A DNA stretch of 64,000 bases from assembly GCA_035690495.1 (NCBI GenBank), contig DASSKK010000008.1, forward strand, positions 62,001-126,000, read 5' to 3'. This DNA is from DASSKK01 sp035690495. Lineage in GTDB: Bacteria; Actinomycetota; Actinomycetes; Propionibacteriales; Nocardioidaceae. Within the stretch, counting starts at the first letter, position 1. Each line of letters starts with the position of its first letter. Below the pieces are notes generated by a model. The model searched no databases and had not been told where the DNA came from. It saw only the letters and a list, made by a program, of their open reading frames with translations. Made by a program: the position numbers and the translations under genes. Positions 8,882 through 17,591 of the stretch are shown in pieces.

Positions 8882-9496
8882 CTAGACCGGCAGGCCGCGA
8901 AGCCGCAGGTCGGCACGCAGTCGGTCGGCATCGGTGAACACGACCGCGTCCAGCCCAGCGCGGGCACCGGCAGCCACGTTGCGCGCTGAGTCGTCGACGT
9001 AGACGCAGCGGTCCATCGGGCGGCCGACCCGCTCGGCCAGCACCTCGAAGATCGCGGCGTCCGGCTTGGCGACACGCTCCTCCCCGGAGACGACGATGTC
9101 GTCGAACAGTGCCAGCACGTCGTGGCCGCTGCGGGCACGCGCGAACAGCTCGGCCGACCAGTTCGTCAGCGCGAGCAACCGCACACCCGCTGCATGCAAC
9201 GTGCGGACGATGTCGGCAGTGCCCGGGACCGGGTCCGCGATCGCCAGGTCGAAGTTCGCACGGTAGGCCCGGGCATGCGCTGCCCAGTGCGGGTGGGACG
9301 CCGCCGCGGCCTGCTCGGCCTGCGACCATGTCCGGCCGGCGTCCTGCTCATGGTTCCAGGCGAAGAAGTCGAAGTCCTCGGCCGCCAGGAACCTGCGCGC
9401 CTCCTCGTCGCCGACGCCGGCGGCGATGGCGGCGACCGGGTCCCAGCGGATCAACACGTTGCCGACGTCGAACACCACGGCCTCGGGTCTGCTCAC
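8882..9496 (-). CDS. HAD-superfamily phosphatase (YihX-like)
   Basis: A 204-residue cytoplasmic hydrolase. Motif I is FDVGNVLIRWD (about residues 9-19), with the nucleophile Asp followed by VGNV as in YihX-type sugar phosphatases. Motif II is LTNW (about 111), motif III is KPD (about 140), and motif IV is YVDDSARN (about 165). The helical cap of subclass IA lies between motifs I and II. YihX itself dephosphorylates alpha-glucose-1-phosphate, but the substrate here is not proven. Starts with GTG at 9496. It is convergent with the MFS gene (13 bp apart) and followed on its 5' side by the end of the nitrite reductase gene. Confidence 0.88.
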   Translation of the reverse strand: MSRPEAVVFDVGNVLIRWDPVAAIAAGVGDEEARRFLAAEDFDFFAWNHEQDAGRTWSQAEQAAAASHPHWAAHARAYRANFDLAIADPVPGTADIVRTLHAAGVRLLALTNWSAELFARARSGHDVLALFDDIVVSGEERVAKPDAAIFEVLAERVGRPMDRCVYVDDSARNVAAGARAGLDAVVFTDADRLRADLRLRGLPV

Positions 9497-9503
9497 TCGG
9501 CTC

Positions 9504-9509
9504 AGGCTA
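9504..9509 (-). promoter_or_regulatory. Candidate -10 box (TAGCCT) for a leaderless HAD transcript
   Basis: On the minus strand TAGCCT lies seven bases before the GTG start at 9496. No ribosome binding site is visible, which fits a leaderless mRNA. Confidence 0.35.
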
Positions 9510-9514
9510 GTTGC

Positions 9515-12130
9515 TCACCGGGTGACCTCGAACATCCCGTGGGCGCCGCGTTCGGCGTCGGTCATCACGTGGGAGATGAACGGGTAGTGGCCCGGCTGCG
9601 GGAAGGTGAGCTCCACGAAGCCGCCCTGGGCGGGGCCGAGGAACAGCGCCTGGCTGCCACCGGGGTCGCCGCGTCGCAGCCGGTAGGCGCCCTCGGCGTA
9701 CACCGTGTCGAACTGTCCGCCGACCACGTGGAACGACGTCGGCCGGTCGGGCCCGGCGTCCAGCACCCAGATGCGCACCCGATGGCCCACCTCCGCCCGG
9801 AGCGGGGAGTGGTCGTACTGGTCGGCGTAGCCGTTGAACACGACCTCGTCCGGCTTCTCCGCATGCAGCTTGGCCATGTCGACGCTGCCGCCCTGCGGTC
9901 CGAGGTAGAGCTCGGACTGCACGAGCACGTAGCTGTGGTCGACCGGAGGCAGGTGCGGAGGGTCGATCACGACCGCGCCGAACATGCCGTTGGCGATGTG
10001 TGCGGACATCGGCATCGATGCGCAGTGGTAGAGCCAGATCCCGGCGCGCGTGGCGGTGAACCGGTAGGTCAGCGACTTCCCCGGCGCGATCGTGCGCATC
10101 GGGCGGTCCGGGGCGAGGGATCCTGCGTGGAAGTCCACCGAGTGGCCCATCGAGCCGTCGTTGACCAGCCGGATCACGAAGGTGTCCCCGATCCGTCCGT
10201 GCAGGGTCGGCCCGGGCGCCGTCCCGCCGTAGGTCCACAGCCGCTGTCTCACCCCGGGCGCGACGGCACGCTCGACCTCGGAGACCGTGAAGGTGCGCCG
10301 ATGGACCGGTCCCGGCTCGAGCGGAGGAAGCACCGCGTCGTGAGGGCGGAACCCGGGCCCGGGATCCTTCGAGAAGTCCAGCAGCGAGGCGGCGTTCGGC
10401 GCGTGTCCCGACGCGCTCGCTGCCCTCTCCGCCGCCGGGTGGCCGGATGTGCCGGTCACGGCGACGTGGAACACCATCCCCATCGCCCGGTGGTCACCGA
10501 CCGAGCACCAGCCGTCGAGGTCGTGCTCGACGGGTCCGACCTCGACCCGGCCCGACTGGCCGGGCGAGAGCAAACCGCTGTCCGCTCCGTTCTCCAGGAC
10601 CAGGTCGTGCACGTCGCCCTCGTCGGTGTTCGTGACGTCGATGACCAGACGGTTGCCCGCGGGCACGTGCACGGTAGAGGGGGTGAACCGCATGTCCGCG
10701 GCTCGCACGTGCACGGTGGTGGTGCGCCCGGTCGGCGACACCGTGCCGGCGTCCGGCCTGTCGGCGACCGCCGAGCGGCTCAGCGCGGTGCCGGCGACGA
10801 CGGCAAGCAGCACCGCGGCCAGCCCGACCGCGGCCAGACCGGCGACCTGGCCGTGCGGGCGCGGCTCGGTGGGCGAGGCCGGGCCGCGCTGGCTGGCGGG
10901 AACCTGCTCCGCGGGGGCCCGTCCGGGTCGACGAGCCGCGCGCATGGCGGCGAACAGCAGCGGGACGAACGCGGCAAGGCCCGCGATCACCAGCACCCAG
11001 CACAGCCGGCGCACCGGCTCCGGCGACGGCAGCACGGCGACCAGCAGCCCGCCGTTCACCATCACGATCCTCAGCGGCCCGCCCCGGTCGAGGGCCGTGT
11101 TGGCCGCACGGACGGCGGCCGGTCCGCCACCCAGCGCGACAGGCACCAGGTAGGACAGCGCGCCGAGCAGCACCTGTGCGCCGAATCCCGCGGCCAGCGC
11201 GGGCGTGAGCCACTCCAGCCGCTCATGCGCCTCGCCCATGGATCCTGCGGTGCCGACAGCGACGGCGAGAGCCGCTACTGTGCCGGCGAGCCAGACAAGG
11301 CCGGCAAGCATCGACCAGGTCGGGTACGACGTGGGCGGCTTGCCGCGTGCGGCGAGGAAGACGAACCGGCCCATCAGCCCCAGGCCGAGCAGATACCCGG
11401 CGAGGCCGAGCGCCACCAGCGGCAGGATCCCCAGCAGGGCCGCGGTCGCGGTGACCAGCACCGCACCGACCAGCACCGGCAGCGCCTGGCGCGCCGCCCG
11501 CTCGGTGCCCTCCACGAGCCGGGTCCGCAGCATCGTCGGCCACAACGTGACCAGCGTGCCCACCACCGTCAGGCCCATCCAGCCGAGCACATTGACCGTG
11601 ACGTGGGCCAGCATCAGCCGAGGGTGCCAGGTCGGGTCCATGCCTCGGGCCATCGTCACGCCCAGGGCGACACCGAAGGGGAGCAGGCTCGCGGCGGCCA
11701 CGTAGTACCTCACCGTCGGCCCGAACCGGGACGGCAGGGACCGCCGCAGCCGAGCGATCAGCCCGGCACCGTGCCACACGACGGCGACCGTGATCGCGGC
11801 CGCGCCCGCGACGGTGACCGCCCAGAGGCCGGTCGGCACGCCGACGACCACCAGCACGGCGCCGAGGTTCAGCGTGCCCAGCCGGATGCTCTGGTGGCGC
11901 GCATCGTGGAGCCGGGGTGCCGCGTGCAGCAACGTGTCGGCGAAGTGCTTGCTCCAGACCAGGATCGAGTGGCTGACCGCGCCGAGCAGCAGCAGGTGGA
12001 TCATCAGCCAGCGCGGCGCAGGCACCAGGTCGTGCGCGAGCGCGATGGGCACGAGCAGCATCAGCCACACGACGGCCGGCAGGTCCCTCAGCGGCTGGAA
12101 GCCTCGGAGGGCGCGAGTGCGCCGTGTCAT
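9515..12130 (-). CDS. nirK: Copper nitrite reductase fused to an NnrS-like membrane domain and a cupredoxin
   Basis: An 871-residue three-part protein. Residues about 1-455 form 10-12 TM segments resembling NnrS-type proteins. About 475-555 is a cupredoxin (FTPSTVHVPAGNRLVIDVTNTD, then a DLDGWCSVGDHRAMGM copper site). About 600-871 is a two-domain CuNIR of the AniA type. Type-1 copper ligands are H663, C703, H711 and M716. The type-2 site has H668, H702 and H854, with catalytic D666 and H801. All are present, so it should reduce nitrite to NO on the outer face, and the fused cupredoxin may deliver electrons. Its start overlaps the NnrS-like gene by ATGA (12127-12130), making an operon with the regulator upstream. 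Alternative: a general multicopper oxidase, but the SFHVVGGQFD motif favours NirK. Confidence 0.85.
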   Translation of the reverse strand: MTRRTRALRGFQPLRDLPAVVWLMLLVPIALAHDLVPAPRWLMIHLLLLGAVSHSILVWSKHFADTLLHAAPRLHDARHQSIRLGTLNLGAVLVVVGVPTGLWAVTVAGAAAITVAVVWHGAGLIARLRRSLPSRFGPTVRYYVAAASLLPFGVALGVTMARGMDPTWHPRLMLAHVTVNVLGWMGLTVVGTLVTLWPTMLRTRLVEGTERAARQALPVLVGAVLVTATAALLGILPLVALGLAGYLLGLGLMGRFVFLAARGKPPTSYPTWSMLAGLVWLAGTVAALAVAVGTAGSMGEAHERLEWLTPALAAGFGAQVLLGALSYLVPVALGGGPAAVRAANTALDRGGPLRIVMVNGGLLVAVLPSPEPVRRLCWVLVIAGLAAFVPLLFAAMRAARRPGRAPAEQVPASQRGPASPTEPRPHGQVAGLAAVGLAAVLLAVVAGTALSRSAVADRPDAGTVSPTGRTTTVHVRAADMRFTPSTVHVPAGNRLVIDVTNTDEGDVHDLVLENGADSGLLSPGQSGRVEVGPVEHDLDGWCSVGDHRAMGMVFHVAVTGTSGHPAAERAASASGHAPNAASLLDFSKDPGPGFRPHDAVLPPLEPGPVHRRTFTVSEVERAVAPGVRQRLWTYGGTAPGPTLHGRIGDTFVIRLVNDGSMGHSVDFHAGSLAPDRPMRTIAPGKSLTYRFTATRAGIWLYHCASMPMSAHIANGMFGAVVIDPPHLPPVDHSYVLVQSELYLGPQGGSVDMAKLHAEKPDEVVFNGYADQYDHSPLRAEVGHRVRIWVLDAGPDRPTSFHVVGGQFDTVYAEGAYRLRRGDPGGSQALFLGPAQGGFVELTFPQPGHYPFISHVMTDAERGAHGMFEVTR

Positions 12131-13254
12131 CGAGAGCCTCCCGCACGTCGTGCGCTGAACCAGGCCGCGACGGCCAGGAAGCCGAGCAGGGCGACCTCGT
12201 TGAGCACCCCGCCTACCTGCCGGGTGCCGTCGAGCTGCCGTGCGTCACCCAGCCACAACCGGACGGCGAGCGAGGCGTGCAGCAGCACGGCCGCCAGCCA
12301 CATCGCCGGGTGGTAGGGCAGCGGCCGCCGGAGCACGGCGGGCAGGATCACCGGGGCGTGGGCGATGATCATCGAGATCGTGAAGCCGAGGAACACCGCG
12401 TGCACCACCGCGTCGTATCCCGGTCCGCCCGTCGTGGGCCCCCTGATCATCCAGATCGCGCCAGCGACACCGAGCCAGAAGTAGCCGGCGAGCATGCACG
12501 CCGCCATGAACCGGGTCAGGCCTCTGGTCTTGATCGTGCGGCGCGCGATGTCGTGCTGGACGAGCCAGCCGACCAGCACCAGCAGGACGAACCCGAGCAA
12601 CGGGAAGCCGACGGCCGGCCACAGCAGGGAGGCGGCGACGGCCACGACCAGGCCCCCGCTCAGCAGCAGCAGCCGCGTCCCCGCGCCTGCTCCCATCGCG
12701 ATCCGGGCGAGCTCCAGCCGTTCCCCGGCGATGGTGAGCACGACGAAGCCGGTCAGCCACGGGATGAGCATCGGCATGCTCACGCCGGCGAGCCACAGCG
12801 CTGCGGCACCGGTGGCAAGCACGGCGCCGAGGGCCTGGACGAGCACGGCGTCGTCGCGTTGCCGGCGCCACAACGGCACGTAGACACCGGCGAACGCCGC
12901 CGCCCCGAGCAGGAGCGACAGCTTCCCGGCCGGCTCGGGCAGCGGGGAGACCAGCAGCAGTCCGCCGGCCCCGAGCAGGCCCGGAGCGAGGAAGCCCGCG
13001 GGGCGACGCAGCGCGACGGCACGCTCGAGGGCGACCAGTGTGCCGACGAAGCCGAGCACCATCAGCATCCCGTGCACCTCGGGCAGCCTGTCTGCGGTGA
13101 CGGGTGCGGGGACCCCGAGCAGCATGAGTGCCGCGTCGAGGCCTGCGAGCATCGCGAAACCGCCGAGGGCCAGGAACGGCGCTCGGGCCAGTCCGGACCC
13201 GCGCCGGCCCCTTCGGGTGGCGGTCACGGTGGGGGTGCTCGTGCCGGCGGTCAT
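12127..13254 (-). CDS. NnrS-like multi-TM protein
   Basis: A 375-residue integral membrane protein with about 11-12 hydrophobic segments and two conserved histidine patches typical of NnrS relatives: VHGMLMVLGFVGTLVALERA (about 62-80) and HAVFLGFTISMIIAHAPVILP (about 295-315). NnrS proteins are haem- and copper-binding membrane proteins linked to NO tolerance during denitrification. It shares this fold with the N-terminal half of the adjacent nitrite reductase fusion, so the two halves may be related by duplication. It sits between the regulator (4-bp overlap, 13251-13254) and nirK (4-bp overlap), so all three are one transcript. Confidence 0.8.
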   Translation of the reverse strand: MTAGTSTPTVTATRRGRRGSGLARAPFLALGGFAMLAGLDAALMLLGVPAPVTADRLPEVHGMLMVLGFVGTLVALERAVALRRPAGFLAPGLLGAGGLLLVSPLPEPAGKLSLLLGAAAFAGVYVPLWRRQRDDAVLVQALGAVLATGAAALWLAGVSMPMLIPWLTGFVVLTIAGERLELARIAMGAGAGTRLLLLSGGLVVAVAASLLWPAVGFPLLGFVLLVLVGWLVQHDIARRTIKTRGLTRFMAACMLAGYFWLGVAGAIWMIRGPTTGGPGYDAVVHAVFLGFTISMIIAHAPVILPAVLRRPLPYHPAMWLAAVLLHASLAVRLWLGDARQLDGTRQVGGVLNEVALLGFLAVAAWFSARRAGGSR

Positions 13255-13961
13255 CGGCGCTGCGTGCGCGCGGCGGTCAGGTGCAGCCGGCAGGCTCCCA
13301 CGTCGGAGAAGGGCTGCAGCTCGACGGGCTCGGCGTCGCCGTCGTACTCCTCGAGCGCGCCGCGGACGATGCCGAGGTGCACACCGCAGACCACGTCCGG
13401 GTAGCGGTTCGCCGCATCGAGCAGCGGGCAGCGGGTCAGCATCACCCGTGACTCGCGGGCGTCGGGCTCGGGCGCGAAGCCGAGATCGTCCAGCAGACCG
13501 ACGACCTCTCGACGCGCGGCCGGTCCGCCACGTCGCTCGGCGGGACGGTTGCGGGCCAGCTCCCGGCCCCAGTCGGTGCCTGCGGCCACCGCGTCCTCCC
13601 AGGGGCGGCGGCTGCTGCGATGGATGGCGGCGGCGAGCGTGGCCGCCAGGCCGGCGTACTCGCCGCCCGGTTCTGCGGGGCTCGGCTGCGCTTCGTAGAG
13701 CCAGGCCGGCCGGCCCCGGCCGTTCGGCGCGCTGCGGTGCTTGCGGACCAGTCCGCCGCGTTCGAGAGCATCGAGATGCTCGCGCACGGTGTTGGCGTGC
13801 AGCCCGCTTGTGCGTGACAGTGCGGCGAGCGTGACTGCCTCGGGCTCCTCCCTCAGTCGCTGCAGCAGCGCCTCCCGCGCTGCCGAGAGCGACGGGCCGG
13901 TGCGCCGACGAGCGGCCGGTCGAGGGCCCTTCCGCCCCGGATTATTTTCCACGGACACCAC
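13251..13961 (-). CDS. Helix-turn-helix regulator with SufR-like C-terminal cysteines
   Basis: A 236-residue protein. The N-terminal winged helix spans about residues 27-95 (ALSRTSGLHANTVREHLDAL as the recognition helix, then GRGRPAWLYE as the wing). The C-terminal half carries LTRCPL, DVVCGVH and ACRLHL, the same Cys spacing style as SufR-type [Fe-S] sensors. Such a cluster could sense NO or oxygen, which suits its place as first gene of the nitrite reductase operon. It probably autoregulates and controls the divergent hemerythrin gene. The GTG at 13961 is the first possible start. GTGs at 13958 and 13952 are also possible, and an inverted repeat overlaps this start. Confidence 0.78.
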   Translation of the reverse strand: MVSVENNPGRKGPRPAARRRTGPSLSAAREALLQRLREEPEAVTLAALSRTSGLHANTVREHLDALERGGLVRKHRSAPNGRGRPAWLYEAQPSPAEPGGEYAGLAATLAAAIHRSSRRPWEDAVAAGTDWGRELARNRPAERRGGPAARREVVGLLDDLGFAPEPDARESRVMLTRCPLLDAANRYPDVVCGVHLGIVRGALEEYDGDAEPVELQPFSDVGACRLHLTAARTQRR

Positions 13962-13978
13962 TGTAATAAAATGATGCT
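13941..13978. promoter_or_regulatory. AT-rich imperfect inverted repeat between the divergent nitrite/NO genes
   Basis: ATTATTTT (13941-13948) and AAAATGAT (13968-13975) match as inverted arms with one mismatch, in an otherwise very GC-rich stretch. The right arm overlaps TAATAAAAT, a plausible -10 region for the hemerythrin gene at 14020. This is the natural operator site for the adjacent regulator. Confidence 0.4.
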
Positions 13979-14019
13979 CGGGTCACCAACCGGGGTGGCC
14001 GGAACAGAGAGGTCCCCAC

Positions 14020-14832
14020 ATGAACGACGTCGTCATCGCCTCGGACGAGGCAGACGCCACCGCCGCCCAGGCGGTCGAGCAGCACCACGCCCAGATGCAG
14101 GGCGCTCTCCACCTCCGCGTCGAGGCCCTGGTGGCCGCTGCCTCACGGGAGGGCGGGTCGGGCACGCCGTCTGCGCGCAGCGACCTGGTCGCATGGTGCC
14201 GCTCCGAGCTCGTCCCGCACGCGGTCGCGGAGGAGAAGGCGCTGTACCCGGCGGCACGGGCGCGCACCGAGGCGCGGCTGCTCGTGGAGGGCATGCTCGG
14301 GGAGCACCAGGTCATCCTGCAGGTCGTGGACGAGCTCGCCGTCGCTACCGAGCCGGTGCGGTCGGCGGCCCTGGCCCGGGCGCTCCAGACGATGTTCGAC
14401 TCGCACCTGGCCAAGGAGAACGACCTGCTCCTCCCCGTGCTGGTGGCCGCGCCCGACGTGTCGGTCGCCTCGCTGCTGGCCGGCATGCACGAGGCGCTGG
14501 GCGGGCAGCCCGGCGGGACGCACGAGCAGGACGGCTCAGCGGCGGGGCATGGCGGCTGCGGTGGCGGGCACGAGTGCTCGTGCGGCGAGACCGACGCGCC
14601 CGGCCTTCCCGAGCTCGATGCCCGTCAGGTGCCGCACGCCATCAGGCACGCCACTGTCTTCGGCGCCCTGGACGCCGTACAGCCGGGCGGGGGGCTGGTT
14701 CTCGTGGCCCCGCACGACCCGCTGCCGCTGCTGGCGCAGATCGACCAGCGCTACTCGGGCGCCTTCGGGGTGGACTACCTCCAGCGGGGTCCGGACGCGT
14801 GGCGGTTGGAGCTGGTACGCCGTACCGCTTGA
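14020..14832 (+). CDS. Hemerythrin-domain protein with C-terminal DUF2249
   Basis: A 270-residue cytoplasmic protein. An HHE hemerythrin-like four-helix domain covers about 15-150, with iron-ligand candidates EQHHAQM, VPHAVAEEKALYP, GEHQ and DSHLAKENDLLLP. A Gly/His/Cys-rich linker follows (GHGGCGGGHECSCGE, about 180-194). The DUF2249 domain starts with LDARQVPHAIRHATVF and ends at DYLQRGPDAWRLEL. Hemerythrin-DUF2249 proteins bind O2 or NO and often accompany denitrification genes. It is divergent from the nitrite reductase operon across 58 bp and is likely co-regulated. GAGAGG lies upstream of the ATG. Confidence 0.85.
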   Translation: MNDVVIASDEADATAAQAVEQHHAQMQGALHLRVEALVAAASREGGSGTPSARSDLVAWCRSELVPHAVAEEKALYPAARARTEARLLVEGMLGEHQVILQVVDELAVATEPVRSAALARALQTMFDSHLAKENDLLLPVLVAAPDVSVASLLAGMHEALGGQPGGTHEQDGSAAGHGGCGGGHECSCGETDAPGLPELDARQVPHAIRHATVFGALDAVQPGGGLVLVAPHDPLPLLAQIDQRYSGAFGVDYLQRGPDAWRLELVRRTA

Positions 14833-14836
14833 GTGC

Positions 14837-16186
<1,350 letters not shown>

Positions 16187-16463
16187 GTCGGCTCCTTGCT
16201 CGTGGGCCCGGGCTACCGCCGGTGGGCGATCCGCACTCCCGGGGGACGTGTTCTCGTCTGCTGTGCTCGCGTGGTTTCTTCGGCCAACCTATGCCCGCGA
16301 GCCCAGCCGGGAAAATCCGGGGCCGTTTTGACCTGGTCCCGAGCCCGCCGGTAGTCTTGGCCGTCGCGGCTGCCGCGCGTTTCGGCGTGCGCGCCGCCGG
16401 GTCGCCCCGCGTGGCCCATGAGGAATCAGCAGAAATCACATCTCTATCGATAGGCAGTCACCG
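16187..16463. other. 277-bp divergent control region, gltA / rplM
   Basis: No gene was found here. On the plus strand TTGACC (16328-16333) and TAGTCT (16352-16357) are separated by 18 bp and could be the rplM promoter, giving a leader of about 100 bases. A perfect palindrome CTATCGATAG (16444-16453) lies just before the rplM start. Near gltA only the AAGGAG ribosome binding site is clear. Confidence 0.5.
16328..16357 (+). promoter_or_regulatory. Candidate housekeeping promoter for rplM-rpsI
   Basis: -35 TTGACC, 18-bp spacer and -10 TAGTCT, placed about 105 bp before rplM. This is the best consensus match in the intergenic region. Confidence 0.5.
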
Positions 16464-16916
16464 TTGACGACCGCGCGTACGTACAGCCCCAAGCCCGCTG
16501 ACATCCAGCGTGAGTGGCACGTGATCGACGCCACAGACGTGGTGCTCGGACGTCTCGCCGTCCAGACCGCGACGCTGCTGCGTGGCAAGCACAAGCCGAC
16601 GTTCGCTCCGCACGTCGACGGCGGCGACTTCGTGATCATCGTCAACGCCGGCAAGGTCGCGCTCACCGGCGACAAGGCGACCAAGAAGCTCGCCTACCGA
16701 CACTCCGGCTACCCGGGTGGGCTGTCGTCGACGGCGTACGGCGACCTGCTGGAGAAGGACCCGCGCGCGGCCGTCGAGAAGGCCGTGTGGGGGATGCTTC
16801 CCAAGAACCGGCTCGGCCGCCAGCTGCTCAAGAAGCTGAAGGTGTACGCCGGCCCCGACCACCCGCACCAGGCGCAGAAGGCCACCCCGTTCGAGATCAC
16901 CCAGATCTCGCAGTAA
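16464..16916 (+). CDS. rplM: 50S ribosomal protein L13
   Basis: A 150-residue ribosomal protein, of normal length with a slightly long C-terminus. It starts TTARTYSPKPADIQREWHVIDA and includes VLGRLA and the conserved NAGKVALTGDK, YRHSGYPGG and MLPKNRLGRQ blocks. L13 is an early assembly protein of the large subunit. The only in-frame initiator near the conserved RTYSPKP is a TTG at 16464, with only a weak ribosome binding site (TAGGCA), which may keep translation tunable. It is followed by rpsI after 24 bp, the standard pair. Confidence 0.97.
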   Translation: MTTARTYSPKPADIQREWHVIDATDVVLGRLAVQTATLLRGKHKPTFAPHVDGGDFVIIVNAGKVALTGDKATKKLAYRHSGYPGGLSSTAYGDLLEKDPRAAVEKAVWGMLPKNRLGRQLLKKLKVYAGPDHPHQAQKATPFEITQISQ

Positions 16917-16940
16917 ACGACGTAGTAGCGAGGAACATCC

Positions 16941-17453
16941 GTGACTGAGACCACCGCCCCGGCCGAGCAGGCCGCCGAGGGGACCTACCAGGTCGACGAG
17001 CAGGGCGTCGCGTACAGCTCCGAGAGCGCGCCGAGCGAGGAGGCCGCGCCGAGGCCGGCGACGATCGCCCCGGCTCAGGCGACCGGGCGCCGCAAGGAGG
17101 CAGTGGCGCGAGTGCGGCTGGTTCCCGGGACCGGTCAGTGGACGGTGAACGGCAGGACCCTCGATTCCTACTTTCCGAACAAGCTGCACCAGCAGGTGGT
17201 CAACGAGCCGTTCGTCAACACCGACCTGGTCGGCCGCTTCGACGTGATCGCCCGCATCCACGGCGGTGGCATCACCGGCCAGGCCGGCGCTCTGCGTCTG
17301 GGGGTGGCCCGTGCGCTCAACGCTATCGACGTCGACGCCAACCGGCCGTCGCTGAAGAAGGCCGGCCTGCTCACCCGTGACGCACGGGTGATCGAGCGCA
17401 AGAAGGCGGGGCTTAAAAAGGCTCGCAAGGCCCCCCAATACTCCAAGCGCTAG
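16941..17453 (+). CDS. rpsI: 30S ribosomal protein S9
   Basis: A 170-residue protein. The conserved S9 core begins at about residue 48 (ATGRRKEAVARVRLVPGTGQW) and runs to the C-terminal KKARKAPQYSKR tail that reaches the P-site tRNA. The first 45 residues are an acidic, Ala/Glu/Pro-rich extension, common in actinobacterial S9. GTG start at 16941 with AGGA upstream. Co-transcribed with rplM. Confidence 0.97.
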   Translation: MTETTAPAEQAAEGTYQVDEQGVAYSSESAPSEEAAPRPATIAPAQATGRRKEAVARVRLVPGTGQWTVNGRTLDSYFPNKLHQQVVNEPFVNTDLVGRFDVIARIHGGGITGQAGALRLGVARALNAIDVDANRPSLKKAGLLTRDARVIERKKAGLKKARKAPQYSKR

Positions 17454-17488
17454 TCCATCCGCGGCGCCTGGCGGCGTTGTCGTCGGTC

Positions 17489-17577
17489 GATGGGCCGCTC
17501 CGCTTGAAGCCCATCTCCCTTCTCCGCCTTGCCAGCCACCACGTCTGGCCCGCGCTTGGAGCACTGGCAGGGAGATG
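17489..17577 (+). promoter_or_regulatory. Possible RNA switch-like leader between rpsI and glmM (competing stems)
   Basis: Stem A pairs GATGGGC (17489-17495) with GCCCATC (17509-17515). Stem B pairs CATCTCCCT (17512-17520) with AGGGAGATG (17569-17577). They share bases 17512-17515, so they cannot both form. Stem B ends close to the glmM ribosome binding site. This could be an attenuator or a chance pairing in GC-rich DNA. Confidence 0.3.
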
Positions 17578-17591
17578 AGGAGGAGCAGCAG

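Noticed and set aside
9122..12316. Plus-strand open frame of 1064 codons opposite nirK and the HAD gene
   Set aside because: Pure GC-rich antisense shadow. It is rich in Arg, Gly, His and Gln with no domain, and the minus strand encodes a protein with all catalytic ligands.
16364..16463. Structured L13-binding leader for rplM
   Set aside because: A leader of about 100 bases is plausible, but I could not draw a convincing conserved structure; only the palindrome CTATCGATAG stands out.
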